Assembly: GCA_034437555.1 (NCBI GenBank)
Contig: DAOTTQ010000046.1
Location: forward strand, 1 to 64,000
Direction: 5' to 3'
Length of the DNA stretch: 64,000 nt
Origin: JANWYT01 sp034437555
GTDB taxonomy: Bacteria > Chloroflexota > Anaerolineae > Aggregatilineales > Phototrophicaceae
The notes under the pieces are model-generated. The model was not told the origin of the DNA. It saw only the letters and a program-made list of their open reading frames with translations, and did not search any database. Below, piece by piece: positions 40,418 through 49,894 of the stretch. Made by a program: the position numbers and the translations under genes. Every line of letters begins with the position of its first letter. Position 1 is the stretch's first letter.

Positions 40418-42313
40418 TTAGGTTGCCACAAGTTTCTCTATCAGTTCTCCAATGCGCCGTTCTCCTGCCAAAGCCTTTCCTTCGCACGCCCGTATTTCAC
40501 GCTGAATCGCTGTTGCACGATTTTCACTTTCTTCTAATTGCTTTAGCAAACGCGCTCTAAACGTCACTTCATTTGCACTATCACGCAAGACGCCTAGCGT
40601 TTGTCGCCATTCAGCTTGTTGCGCATACAACCGAAGTTGTTCTTGCTCTAGGCGTTCTTTTTTCTCGTTTTGTTGGGTAATGATCTGATGTGCCTGCACT
40701 AGGTCACGCACAGAGGCTTGCACTTCGCCTTCAAGCAATCTGCCATTCACATATTGCGCCAAGCGGTCATAGGGCAAATTCTTGATTGCAATATGCGAAC
40801 TTATCAATTGCCTTGTAGTGTATTGCCATTGGGAAATACCCTTTGCGGATATAGGCACGCGCCACCGCCAAACTTGTACGGTTTCCTCATCAGGATTTGG
40901 CATATCCACTAGCTCAATTTGTGGTGCTATACTCCGTTCATTAAGAACTTCTAGTACCACGCCTGTGGCTTTTCCTGTGCTATTTTCAAAGCGATAGGTA
41001 TGGCGCACTACACGATACCGATTCTCAATGAACATGTCTTTTGTAAAAGACAACCCTGCGAAAACATATTCAGTCTGCTCAGAACTGCTAATTTTAATGC
41101 CCAATTCTACAGCATACGGCAAATATACTTGCTGCCCCGCCGAACTAAACGGTACAATCGCATCGCCCTTATAAGTGTTGTCCTCCATCACAGTTACCGG
41201 ACCGCGCTCCAAAGTAAGGGAGGAGTTGTTATCTAGGCGTAATGCAGCAATAGGGTTATCGGGATGTTTTTCACGGTTATACAACAGTTCACGCTGATAC
41301 TTTAGCGTTGTGGTTAAAATTGGCACTAATGCCGATTCACCACGCTTTACCGAAACCGGCGCAAGCACTTTATAAGCAAAAAGTTCTCGTAAGTTTTGCG
41401 GTTGTGCAGAGACCGCTTGAGGCTGTGACGCACTGCTTTTTAGTGCCGCCCTCTTTGCAAATCCAGCGGCAACTCGTGGTTCATCACCCCCAAAAGCATC
41501 AAACTCTATTGCCGATTCTAGAACGCGAGAGTCGTCTTGTGCGCTAGGGCGTTGGGGAATTGACGAGTTTGTAAGGTCGTACACAAACGAAATGGGCTGC
41601 CCCGCCACCAGCGTTAAGGCAACATTTTCTAAATCTTCGTCTAGGCGATTGTCAAAAATACCCCATCCTTGCAGTGTAGCCACGCCAGCATCGCCAGAAC
41701 CTTGCACCACCAAGCGATAGCTAACGCGCCACGCGGGGCTAGGGGCGGTATAATACAATGACAACCGATGCTCCCCTTCAGAGAGTTTTACCCTAACACC
41801 GCGCCGATTGTCCTCAACAATACTGCTGTCCAGAAAGTAAAAGAGGTCTTTTTCGGCAATAGGGTCAACAATCTTAAACGAACGAATGTCATCAAACGCA
41901 AAAACGCGCACCTGTCCATCATTACTTAAAACACCAACGCGCTCTGCACCTTTTCCTTCGCTTTCAATGCCCACCATGCGTCCTGCTACAGTACGCAATT
42001 TATCTGTATCCATTACACTTAAAATCACTTGCCGTCCGCGCAGGTCACGAATAAGGTCACGGATGCTAGAAAAATCAGATAAGTGTAGTGCGCTATCTGC
42101 GAGCTTTACCGATTTTTCGATGGGTGTTTGATAATGGATGCCCTCTACACTACCACCTGCCTCATCAAACACGGTTAGGCTTTTAAGAACATCGTTAATT
42201 TCGTCAGGACGAAAGCTAAGCGTTATTTCACGCTCGCTTGTTTCTCCGCGCCTAACAAAAAAACCGACACCATGCTTGTATAAAACAATCTCTGTTATGG
42301 GCAAAGTGGTCAT
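40418..42313 (-). CDS. DUF4139-like protein of unknown function
   Basis: A 631-residue protein without signal peptide or membrane helices. The first 200 residues look beta-rich (ITEIVLYKHGVGFFVRRGE, IRSFKIVDP). The middle has YYTAPSPAWRVSYRLVVQGSG, as in DUF4139-containing proteins, followed by a long beta-rich region. Residues 540-625 form a coiled coil (QQNEKKERLEQEQLRLYAQQ, LKQLEESENRATAIQREIR). DUF4139 proteins have no established biochemical function. It starts 12 nt after the histidine kinase stop, so it is the last gene of that run. Confidence 0.7.
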   Translation of the reverse strand: MTTLPITEIVLYKHGVGFFVRRGETSEREITLSFRPDEINDVLKSLTVFDEAGGSVEGIHYQTPIEKSVKLADSALHLSDFSSIRDLIRDLRGRQVILSVMDTDKLRTVAGRMVGIESEGKGAERVGVLSNDGQVRVFAFDDIRSFKIVDPIAEKDLFYFLDSSIVEDNRRGVRVKLSEGEHRLSLYYTAPSPAWRVSYRLVVQGSGDAGVATLQGWGIFDNRLDEDLENVALTLVAGQPISFVYDLTNSSIPQRPSAQDDSRVLESAIEFDAFGGDEPRVAAGFAKRAALKSSASQPQAVSAQPQNLRELFAYKVLAPVSVKRGESALVPILTTTLKYQRELLYNREKHPDNPIAALRLDNNSSLTLERGPVTVMEDNTYKGDAIVPFSSAGQQVYLPYAVELGIKISSSEQTEYVFAGLSFTKDMFIENRYRVVRHTYRFENSTGKATGVVLEVLNERSIAPQIELVDMPNPDEETVQVWRWRVPISAKGISQWQYTTRQLISSHIAIKNLPYDRLAQYVNGRLLEGEVQASVRDLVQAHQIITQQNEKKERLEQEQLRLYAQQAEWRQTLGVLRDSANEVTFRARLLKQLEESENRATAIQREIRACEGKALAGERRIGELIEKLVAT

Positions 42314-42325
42314 GTGTGTGTTCCT

Positions 42326-43183
42326 TTAGCGTTGGTCATGCTTAGAATCGGTGTCATGTTCTTCTGGTGATTCTTGAGAATCGTCGTCTACAGCATCTAG
42401 GGCTTCGCTCGCCATCTGGCGAAGATGAGGTGTGATTTCGTTTCGTTCAATATGGCGTAAGCGTTCACTCTCTTTTTCTGTGTGTTCGTTACTACTCACA
42501 AGAGGCAAGGACAGCCTAAACACAGACCCAACACCTTCTTCGCTTGTCACAGAAATGCTTCCGCCGTGCGTTTCCGCCACACGCTTAACAATGGATAATC
42601 CCAAGCCCGTACCTTCAATACGTTGTCGTTTAGATGCTTTCGCACGATAGAAGCGGTCAAAAATCTGCTCTATCTCATCTAAGGGAATCCCCATACCCGT
42701 GTCTTGAACTTCAATAGACACAAACATATCATCACGATAGGCTCGTACTGCTACAATACCATTAGCACCGTTGTACTTAACCGCGTTGCTCATTAAGTTC
42801 ATGAGGGCATGATTAAGCATCTCTTTGTCACCTAGCACGGTGGGCAAGTCTTGTGAGATGTCTAATTTAATCTCAATATTTTTTGAGGCAATTTGGGATT
42901 CTAGCAACGCCAGCGCCATGTGGATTAAATACGCCAAATCAACTTGTTCTCTTTGCAAAGAAGTCGCTGTTTCCAAACGTGAATAATCCAGCATATCGTT
43001 AATCATCTTCAACAGTCGGTCTACACCATCGTAGATGCGTTGCACGTAAACGGCTTGTTTGTCGTTTACATCTCCCAATTGCTCCACCATCTGCAAAAAA
43101 CCCTTAATGCCAGAAATCGGGGATTTTAGGTCATGTGCAAAAGTTTCAATTAGCTCATTCTTGCCCTTAGGATCAGAACTCAT
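42326..43183 (-). CDS. Soluble sensor histidine kinase lacking an input domain
   Basis: A 285-residue kinase beginning almost directly with the phosphoacceptor helix: FAHDLKSPISGIKGFLQM (His17). HATPase motifs are LMNLMSNAVKYN (N box), VQDTGMGIP (G1), IFDRFYRA (F) and GTGLGLSIVKR (G2). A polar, acidic tail of about 45 residues ends the protein. There is no membrane helix, PAS or GAF domain and no response regulator next to it. The start is ATG 43183, 2 nt after the stop of the upstream gene; the longer frame overlaps that gene by 67 bp. Confidence 0.88.
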   Translation of the reverse strand: MSSDPKGKNELIETFAHDLKSPISGIKGFLQMVEQLGDVNDKQAVYVQRIYDGVDRLLKMINDMLDYSRLETATSLQREQVDLAYLIHMALALLESQIASKNIEIKLDISQDLPTVLGDKEMLNHALMNLMSNAVKYNGANGIVAVRAYRDDMFVSIEVQDTGMGIPLDEIEQIFDRFYRAKASKRQRIEGTGLGLSIVKRVAETHGGSISVTSEEGVGSVFRLSLPLVSSNEHTEKESERLRHIERNEITPHLRQMASEALDAVDDDSQESPEEHDTDSKHDQR

Positions 43184-43185
43184 GG

Positions 43186-44091
43186 CTACCCCATCATTCT
43201 TATCATATTTGGTAGTACATCCATCGCATAGGCAATGCGTGTGCCATGCCAAGTTAAATAGGAACCGTCTACCAAATGAATCCGCTTATTCCTAGATGCG
43301 CTCACATCCAACCCTTCAAATAACGGCAGGTGTGTTTCGTCAAAAGCAAAGGGTTCGCTAGGCAATAGTATAACATCAGGTTGTGCTAAAACAACTTCAT
43401 CCCATGAGACACGCGGATAACGCACATCGCGTCCTAAAATACGGGGGTCATCTGCCTCATAAGGTGCTGTTTGCCCCAAGTCGGCTGCTAATGGAAATTG
43501 GCGTTCACGGTCTACAAAGACGTTCGTGCCACCGCACAGCCTTAAAACATCATGAACATAGGTATTCCCGTTAATGGTCATGAGGGGGTCTAGCCAAATG
43601 GGAACAAACACCTTAATAGGGTTTATCAGTTCTTGCTCTTCAGCCATATTATTAAGGCGGTCATATGTATACTCTATCAACCGTACTCGTGGCACCATGC
43701 TAGTATTATCAAACAGGTTCATCGTTTGCCACAAAAGATTGAGCGTGTCTTGCACCGTTTTAGGGAATGTCACCCACACAGAAATACCCTGCGCCCGTAG
43801 TGCCTCAACATCCTCTTTACGATTTTCCTCTTGGTTCACTATCACAAGGTCGGGGCGCAAACTCACAATTTGCTCGATGTTAGGATTTTTTGTCCCTCCC
43901 ACCGTTGGGATTGCGTCCACTTTTTCCTTTGGATAAATACAATAGTCTGTGCGCCCCACAACAGTATGCCCCACAGCAAGATCAAAGAGCGTTTCTGTCA
44001 TGCTTGGCACAAGCGAAACCACCCGACGAGGGGGAACGCTTACAGGAATCTCTTGCATAGAAGACGTGTCGCGGTTTGCATCAAACATCAT
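43186..44091 (-). CDS. BtuF-like helical-backbone metal receptor protein
   Basis: A 301-residue protein of the periplasmic-binding superfamily that binds cobalamin or metal chelates. Motifs are RVVSLVPSMTETLFDLA, VVGRTDYCIYP, VPTVGGT-like IPTVGGTKNPN and IEQIVSLRPDLVIVN, with a later VSWDEVVLAQPDVILLP. Unlike transport-associated BtuF, the N-terminus has no signal peptide, so it is probably cytoplasmic. ATG 44091 overlaps the purA stop (ATGA). No permease or ATPase gene is nearby. The tight pairing with a soluble histidine kinase suggests it might serve as a sensor. Confidence 0.8.
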   Translation of the reverse strand: MMFDANRDTSSMQEIPVSVPPRRVVSLVPSMTETLFDLAVGHTVVGRTDYCIYPKEKVDAIPTVGGTKNPNIEQIVSLRPDLVIVNQEENRKEDVEALRAQGISVWVTFPKTVQDTLNLLWQTMNLFDNTSMVPRVRLIEYTYDRLNNMAEEQELINPIKVFVPIWLDPLMTINGNTYVHDVLRLCGGTNVFVDRERQFPLAADLGQTAPYEADDPRILGRDVRYPRVSWDEVVLAQPDVILLPSEPFAFDETHLPLFEGLDVSASRNKRIHLVDGSYLTWHGTRIAYAMDVLPNMIRMMG

Positions 44092-45374
44092 AGAACCACC
44101 AATTGACTCCGTTCGGGCCCCACACTTACCATGCTTACAGGTACGTCGCACAAGGCTTCAATACGTTGGATATAGTTTTGCGCGTTCTTAGGCAACTCCG
44201 ACCAACTTCTTGCACCAGAAATATCCTCTTGCCAGCCGTCTACGGTCTCGTAGATAGGGATAGCGCGGGCTTGTTCTTCGGCGGTGCTTGGCGGATAGTC
44301 CATTCTTTGCCCATCTAATTCATAAGCAACAGCTATTTCTAAAGTCTCAAAACCACTCAATACGTCCAGCTTCGTTAAGGCAAGTTCAGTAAAGCCATTC
44401 ACTGCCACCGCGTACCGTAGCATTACCGTATCTAGCCACCCACAACGGCGAGCGCGTCCCGTTGTTGTACCAAATTCATCCCAGAAATTTTCACCTGTGC
44501 CACGCAACCGCCGACCAATTTCATTCTCTTGTTCAGTGGGCATGGGGCCCCCACCTACACGGGTACTAAATGTCTTTGCAATCCCAATCACACGGTTAAT
44601 GTGGGTCGCACCAATTCCTAAACCCGTCAACGCGCCCCCAACGGTAGGTGATGAACTTGTTACAAAGGGGTAACTGCCGTGGTCAATATCCAGTAATGTG
44701 CCTTGTGCGCCCTCACTTACCACTTTTGCTCCGTTTTTTAGGCGTTGGTTTAGGTACACAGTCGTATCTTTAATATAAGGGCGTAGGCGTTCTGCCACAG
44801 CAAGATAAGCCGAAATGCTCGCATCTATATCAATGGTGGTAAATCCATCACGCGCTAAAATATCATTAGACTCTTTAATCGTAGCTTCAAGCGCATTTGC
44901 AAAAGCAGCTAGGTCTAGCATTTGCCCCATTCGCACGCCCTTACGCCCCGTTTTATCATAATAGGCAGGTCCAATACCACGAAGCGTTGTGCCGATGGCT
45001 TCTGTCCCTAGTGCTTTTTCTTTGGCTTTGTCCATCTCAATGTGGGCAGGAGTGATAATGTGCGCCCGTGTGCTAATCATCAAATTATCGGGTGTCACTG
45101 TAATGCCCATTGTTTGCAGATATTCTATTTCTTTTACTAGGTTTATGGGGTTAATTACCATACCGTTCCCCATGACCGTAACAATATTGGGGTGTAGAAT
45201 ACCTGATGGGATAAGGTGCATCTTGTACACCGTATCACCCACTGCCACAGTATGCCCTGCGTTGTCTCCACCCGAATAACGGGCAACAATATCTGCCTCG
45301 CTAGCCAGCCAATCTACAAACCGACCTTTGCCTTCGTCACCCCATTGTGCGCCAATTAAAACTGTAACCGACAT
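44088..45374 (-). CDS. purA: Adenylosuccinate synthetase
   Basis: A 428-residue enzyme that makes adenylosuccinate from IMP, aspartate and GTP, the first step from IMP to AMP. The GTP-binding QWGDEGKGRFVDWLA, the catalytic GGDNAGHTV, the switch region TTLRGIGPAYYDK and GAQGTLLDIDHGSYPFVTSSS are all present. Length is typical. It is embedded in a run with an M20 amidohydrolase, an S51-like protein, a metal-receptor-like protein and a histidine kinase; stop and start overlap with the latter's upstream gene. Confidence 0.97.
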   Translation of the reverse strand: MSVTVLIGAQWGDEGKGRFVDWLASEADIVARYSGGDNAGHTVAVGDTVYKMHLIPSGILHPNIVTVMGNGMVINPINLVKEIEYLQTMGITVTPDNLMISTRAHIITPAHIEMDKAKEKALGTEAIGTTLRGIGPAYYDKTGRKGVRMGQMLDLAAFANALEATIKESNDILARDGFTTIDIDASISAYLAVAERLRPYIKDTTVYLNQRLKNGAKVVSEGAQGTLLDIDHGSYPFVTSSSPTVGGALTGLGIGATHINRVIGIAKTFSTRVGGGPMPTEQENEIGRRLRGTGENFWDEFGTTTGRARRCGWLDTVMLRYAVAVNGFTELALTKLDVLSGFETLEIAVAYELDGQRMDYPPSTAEEQARAIPIYETVDGWQEDISGARSWSELPKNAQNYIQRIEALCDVPVSMVSVGPERSQLVVL

Positions 45375-45395
45375 GCTCTTATTGCTCCGCTTCTG

Positions 45396-46046
45396 TTAAT
45401 CATGATAATTCCGACCCAACGAGATGGTCACTTGCTTCTCGCCCCAAAGTTCAATTTTGCCGTCTCCACATAGTGCCAGCGCAGAACCTTCACTAATTCC
45501 GATGGCAATCGCGGTGGGTTGTGTGGCTAAAACATCTTGTAATGCTTTTGATTCTGTAACGCTTGTTACGTTTGGCTCTAAGAACGCATCCTCTAACCAA
45601 GCAAGCCCTTCAAAAATATCGCCCTCATCGCTCATAAACCACTTCCCAAACAGGTTCATGGTTAAGCCCTCTAGCAAGACAATTGCGCCTCGCTCATAAG
45701 CATCACGAACACCCGCCAGCACTTCCACAGACAACAACTGACGCAGTGCATTGATGCTATTTGAGCCTTCGATGACCACCATAGAGACATCTTTTAGCTG
45801 TTCTAGGATGACGGGCAAGGGTTCATGTTGAATGTCCACAATATAGCCTGTAGGTGCGCCCAAGTCTTCCATGTCATCTAAAAGCGCGTCACCGCCATCA
45901 TCCGCCAAAGAAATGTAAGCCACTGCGCCATCTGCCGCTAAGCGCGATAAGGCTTGGGCGCGAACTTCACTTCCCTCTATCACACTGCCCGAAAAAACCA
46001 ACCAGCCGTGACCATCCAACCAACGAAGAGATGCACTCTGCGCCAT
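45396..46046 (-). CDS. Peptidase S51/cyanophycinase-like protein lacking the catalytic Ser
   Basis: A 216-residue protein whose layout follows the S51/type 1 glutamine amidotransferase-like fold. Segments are VAYISLADDGGDALLDDMEDLG, VVIEGSNSINALRQLL (where GGDQ occurs in active members), YERGAIVLLEGLTMNLFGKWFM (the nucleophile elbow) and AIGISEGSALAL followed by GKIELWGEKQVTI. In active enzymes the elbow is GTSAGA; here it is LEGLTM, with no Ser. It is therefore probably catalytically dead or a ligand-binding relative. Its start overlaps the amidohydrolase stop (TAATG). Confidence 0.6.
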   Translation of the reverse strand: MAQSASLRWLDGHGWLVFSGSVIEGSEVRAQALSRLAADGAVAYISLADDGGDALLDDMEDLGAPTGYIVDIQHEPLPVILEQLKDVSMVVIEGSNSINALRQLLSVEVLAGVRDAYERGAIVLLEGLTMNLFGKWFMSDEGDIFEGLAWLEDAFLEPNVTSVTESKALQDVLATQPTAIAIGISEGSALALCGDGKIELWGEKQVTISLGRNYHD

Positions 46047-47227
46047 TAGTCACCCATCACGTACTCTGCAACGGCTGCCGATAGCAAAGCCACACCTAAA
46101 GGTAACGCATCTTCATCAAAATCAAAGCGTGGGTGATGATGTGGGTAATGAAGGTCTTTTTCTTCGTTGCCCGATCCCACAAAGAAGAACATACCAGGCA
46201 CATCGGTCATAAACACGCCCACATCCTCCGCGCCCATAGTGCGTTCGTACACCCAGTGATCACTGCCACTGCCTAATTCTGTAAACGTGGCTTTAACGCG
46301 CTCAGACACTTCAGGATTGTTGTACACGGGTTCTGTTAGATAACGAATAGTAATCGTTGCCTCACACCCTAGCGCAGTAGAAACCCCTGTGACCACTTCT
46401 CGGATCCGTTTGTCCATCAGTTGTTTCGCTTCATCAGAAAAGAAGCGAATCGTGCCATTCATCATGGCTGTATCCGGGATGATATTAGAGGCTGTGCCTG
46501 CGTGAATTTGTGTCACGCTAATTACACCTGTTTCTAGGGGGCTAAGGTTACGGCTAATAATGCTTTGAAACGCGGTTGTGATGTGTGATGCACACACTAC
46601 AGGGTCATTCGCCAAATCTGGAACTGCGCCATGACCGCCCTTCCCTTTGATGTCAATCGTAAAATCGGCACATCCTGCCATCACATAGCCATCAGCTACG
46701 CCCAGTTTGCCCACGGGTAAGCCGTTCCAAAGGTGCAAGCCCAAGGAAACATCGGGGCGGGGGTTATCGAGTACGCCATCTTTTGCCATTGCTTTTGCAC
46801 CCTGCCCAATTTCTTCGGCAGGCTGGAACACAAATTTAACGCGCCCTTTAAGTGAGTTGCGGTGTGCGCTGAGTAGTTTTGCTACCCCTAACGCAATTGC
46901 GGTATGTCCATCGTGTCCGCAGGCGTGCATCTTGCCCGCCACTTCAGAGACATAATCTGTTTTATTGGTCTCTTGGATGGGCAAAGCGTCCATATCAGCG
47001 CGAACCAGCACGGTAGGTCCTTCGCTATCACCTTCTAGGATAGCCACAACACCTGTTCTGCCCACACCAATTTGTACTTCTAACCCTAATTTTACAAGTT
47101 CTTCTGCCACAATGCCCGCCGTCCGAACTTCTTCAAAACCAAGTTCAGGGTGACGATGAAAATCGCGCCGTCTTGCAACAAGCTCATCGCGCATGGCGTT
47201 GGCTTGTGCCAAAAAATCAATCTTCAT
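46046..47227 (-). CDS. M20 family amidohydrolase (N-acyl amino acid hydrolase-like)
   Basis: A 393-residue metallopeptidase-like enzyme of the M20D (hippurate/N-acyl-L-amino acid/IAA-amino acid hydrolase) group. RRDFHRHPELGFEE, VLVRADMDALPIQE, MHACGHDGHTAIALG (Cys-His metal ligands), FQPAEE (catalytic Glu) and the C-terminal HHHPRFDFDEDALPLG are all seen. It removes acyl groups from amino acids or peptides in the cytoplasm. An AAGGAG site precedes ATG 47227. It heads a tightly packed run with the S51-like gene and purA. Confidence 0.92.
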   Translation of the reverse strand: MKIDFLAQANAMRDELVARRRDFHRHPELGFEEVRTAGIVAEELVKLGLEVQIGVGRTGVVAILEGDSEGPTVLVRADMDALPIQETNKTDYVSEVAGKMHACGHDGHTAIALGVAKLLSAHRNSLKGRVKFVFQPAEEIGQGAKAMAKDGVLDNPRPDVSLGLHLWNGLPVGKLGVADGYVMAGCADFTIDIKGKGGHGAVPDLANDPVVCASHITTAFQSIISRNLSPLETGVISVTQIHAGTASNIIPDTAMMNGTIRFFSDEAKQLMDKRIREVVTGVSTALGCEATITIRYLTEPVYNNPEVSERVKATFTELGSGSDHWVYERTMGAEDVGVFMTDVPGMFFFVGSGNEEKDLHYPHHHPRFDFDEDALPLGVALLSAAVAEYVMGD

Positions 47228-47331
47228 ACAACACTCCTTAGCAGCAAAATACCTCTTTTTAGCCCGACTTTATTGTAACACGCAACACTCACCTAAACAG
47301 CATGGATGTTGCTTATTTGTGGTTATGCTAT

Positions 47332-47354
47332 AAAAAAAGGCGCATTACTGCGCC
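47332..47354 (-). terminator. Intrinsic terminator after ricT
   Basis: On the minus strand GGCGCA-GTAA-TGCGCC is followed by seven T. It lies 17 bp after the ricT stop and upstream of the amidohydrolase promoter region. Confidence 0.88.
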
Positions 47355-47370
47355 CGTCAGTTCTTAAAAG

Positions 47371-48312
47371 TTATCCATCAGCGCGGCGTTGCCCTTTAGG
47401 CTTGCCACAGTCACAGGGTTCATCACCGTGTTTGCTACATGGTTCTTTCGCTTTTTGAGCTAAGGCTCTTAGCTCATCTAAAGGCACAATGTCCTCACGT
47501 TGGATGACCTTTAAGCCGGTGTCCTCAATGTAGACCGTAACCGCATCACGTAATGGGTGCACATCAATCACTTTACCCTCACCAAAGGGCGTACCCACCT
47601 TCTTATTACGGCGGGGTAACACTTTGCGAGCGTCAACATATTGCTCGTATTCATACACCAAGCAACAACGCAAACGACCACACATCCCTGTAATTTCGGA
47701 GGGGTTAAGAGAAATACCTTGCGCCTTTGCCATTTTGATAGAGATGGGGCTAAAGTCTGTTAGGAATGTGCTACAGCAACGCTCAATACCACATGCGCCA
47801 TATCCGCCCAATAATTTTGCAACGTCACGGGGCCCAATTTGTCGCATTTCTACCTTTGCAGGAAACATCTTATTTAGCTCACGATGAAGCCTTGCGATGT
47901 CGGCTTTCTCTTCTGTGGCGTATAAGAACGTCAGCACAGAACCATCATAGTTGTACTGTGCCGTCACAAACTTAACATCCCTGAAACCACCCAATTCATC
48001 CGCCCTATTTTGGCAAATAATAATGGCTTCGGGTTGTTTTAGTTCCCATTCTTGCCGAAGTGCCATATCACGGGCAGTTGCAGGGCGTAGAATAGCACGA
48101 TAATCTGTTTTTTCGTCACGGGGTGTTAAGCCCATTACTTGCCCCATTTGTCGTCCGCGTGCTGTATCTACAATCACAAAATCTCCCGCTTTTACGTCGG
48201 GGTGCTCACGAAACTCAAATTGGTACAGCTTGCCCACCTTACTAAAACGCACGCCTAAAATCATCTGTTCGGCGTTTACTGCTTGCTCTTTTTCAAGAGG
48301 AGATTGACTCAT
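47371..48312 (-). CDS. ricT: PSP1 domain protein (RicT/YaaT-like)
   Basis: A 313-residue PSP1-domain protein. The conserved Cys pairs of RicT are present in YGACGIERCCSTF and MCGRLRCCLVYEYEQY. In Bacillus the RicT-RicA-RicF complex binds iron-sulfur clusters and directs RNase Y-dependent mRNA maturation. The C-terminal tail adds a further Cys-rich CSKHGDEPCDCGKPKG, which may bind metal. I start at ATG 48312 (five codons inside the longest frame) with a GAGGTT site. Divergent from lysC. Confidence 0.88.
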   Translation of the reverse strand: MSQSPLEKEQAVNAEQMILGVRFSKVGKLYQFEFREHPDVKAGDFVIVDTARGRQMGQVMGLTPRDEKTDYRAILRPATARDMALRQEWELKQPEAIIICQNRADELGGFRDVKFVTAQYNYDGSVLTFLYATEEKADIARLHRELNKMFPAKVEMRQIGPRDVAKLLGGYGACGIERCCSTFLTDFSPISIKMAKAQGISLNPSEITGMCGRLRCCLVYEYEQYVDARKVLPRRNKKVGTPFGEGKVIDVHPLRDAVTVYIEDTGLKVIQREDIVPLDELRALAQKAKEPCSKHGDEPCDCGKPKGQRRADG

Positions 48313-48408
48313 TATAAATAACCTCAATCAGCTTTTTGCTGGTAGTGTCCTGATAGATGTCGTTACCGACAACGTAACTGTAGCCTAAAAGAAAATCAAT
48401 TGCAATAT

Positions 48409-48438
48409 TAGGCATAATGCCTATTTTTTTGCTATAAT
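48409..48438 (+). promoter_or_regulatory. lysC promoter overlapped by a palindrome
   Basis: TATAAT at 48433-48438 is preceded by TGC, giving an extended -10. In place of a good -35 there is a perfect inverted repeat TAGGCAT-A-ATGCCTA (48409-48423), followed by seven T. The repeat covers the -35 position, so it could be an operator. It could alternatively act as a short terminator for transcription coming from upstream. Confidence 0.55.
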
Positions 48439-48484
48439 TTCACGGTATTCTACACACATCGCGCACAACACAATCGAGGAACTC

Positions 48485-49894
48485 ATGAGTACACTCATCA
48501 TGAAATTTGGTGGTTCGTCTGTCGGCACGCCAACCGCGCTTACACAGGTGCTAAGTATTGTTTTACACGAACAAAAATATTGGGACAATTTAATCCTTGT
48601 CGCTTCCGCTTTAGACGGCGTAACCGATATGCTTTTAGAAGCAGCTTATCTGGCACAAGTGAGCAACCAGCGTGGGTATCGGCGTATTACCGCCACACTC
48701 CGCACCCGCCACCTTGCCATCATAGACCAACTGCCATTGGGTACGGCAGAACGCGCCGCTGTTCAGGCGGATGTTGACCGCCTGCTATTTGAAATGCTGG
48801 ACATTTGCCAAACCGTTGCTAGCATCCCTACAGATACCCTGTCGCCTCACATCAGCGATAGCATCGTTAGTGTAGGAGAGCGCGTTTCGGCACGCATTAT
48901 TGCAGCACTATTGCGCCAAAACAGCCTGCTGGGGGTTGCTATTGATGGCATCGACCTCATTGTCACCAATGCCGTCTATGGCAACGCCACACCTAACGTT
49001 CAGCAAACCGCGCAAAAAGTAGAGCAACTTCTGATGCCCATGTTGACCCGTAACATTATTCCTGTGGTTACAGGTTTTATTGGTGCAACTCCTGACGGCA
49101 AAACCACCACGCTGGGGCGCGGGGGTAGTGACTATACAGCATCCATTCTTGCTGTTTGTGCCAAAGCCGATGAGGTGTGGATTTGGTCAAATGTAGACGG
49201 CATGATGTCCACCGACCCCAACGAAATTCCCGATGCACGCCCCATTGCAGAGCTTTCGTATGATGAGGTCGCCGAACTTGCCTATTTTGGGGCGCGTATT
49301 TTACACGCCCGTATGATTATTCCCCTAAAAGAGCATGGCATCTCATTACGCATCAAAAATGTGTACAAGCCTCAGCTTGGTGGCACACTCATTCACCACA
49401 TTTCAGAAAAACAGCAACCCTCTCTTAAAGCCGTTACAACCATTAGTGCGATTGGTTTAACGGCAAATCGAAGTGGTTCTGTATCTGATGTGGCAAAACT
49501 GGTGGACGAAGCCCTCTTCCAAAGCATTGGCGCACACGCCGACGTGATGATTTCATCACAATCATCTTCAAAAACGTTTCTTTGTTTTATTGTGCCAACC
49601 AGTGCAGGACTAGAAGCTATAGACACCATCCGCCACGCCCTTAGCGAGCGATTAAATACATACCGTGATGAAGTCTCTTGGGAAGCAAAACCGCTTAGTG
49701 TGGTAACAGCCATCGGCGAAAGCCTAGACGAAATACAAGGCACGACCGCACAAATTTTGAAGGAACTACAAGGGGTAAAGGTATTAGGGTTAGCGCAAGG
49801 TCCCTCTCGGTGTAGCTTGTCCATTATCGTAGAGCCAAACACCGCCGAACAAACCCTGCGCTCTGTTCACGATTTTATTATTAAAAACGGTTAA
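48485..49894 (+). CDS. lysC: Aspartate kinase
   Basis: A 469-residue monofunctional aspartokinase, first enzyme of the Lys/Thr/Met pathway. The N-terminal KFGGSSVG binds ATP, and TTLGRGGSDYTASILA binds aspartate. Residues 315-465 form two ACT-like regulatory domains (ITTISAIGLTANRSG, LSVVTAIGESLDE, VKVLGLAQGPSRCSLSIIV), so allosteric feedback by lysine and/or threonine is expected. It stands as a single gene and its 3' end overlaps glnA (opposite strand) by 14 bp. Confidence 0.95.
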   Translation: MSTLIMKFGGSSVGTPTALTQVLSIVLHEQKYWDNLILVASALDGVTDMLLEAAYLAQVSNQRGYRRITATLRTRHLAIIDQLPLGTAERAAVQADVDRLLFEMLDICQTVASIPTDTLSPHISDSIVSVGERVSARIIAALLRQNSLLGVAIDGIDLIVTNAVYGNATPNVQQTAQKVEQLLMPMLTRNIIPVVTGFIGATPDGKTTTLGRGGSDYTASILAVCAKADEVWIWSNVDGMMSTDPNEIPDARPIAELSYDEVAELAYFGARILHARMIIPLKEHGISLRIKNVYKPQLGGTLIHHISEKQQPSLKAVTTISAIGLTANRSGSVSDVAKLVDEALFQSIGAHADVMISSQSSSKTFLCFIVPTSAGLEAIDTIRHALSERLNTYRDEVSWEAKPLSVVTAIGESLDEIQGTTAQILKELQGVKVLGLAQGPSRCSLSIIVEPNTAEQTLRSVHDFIIKNG

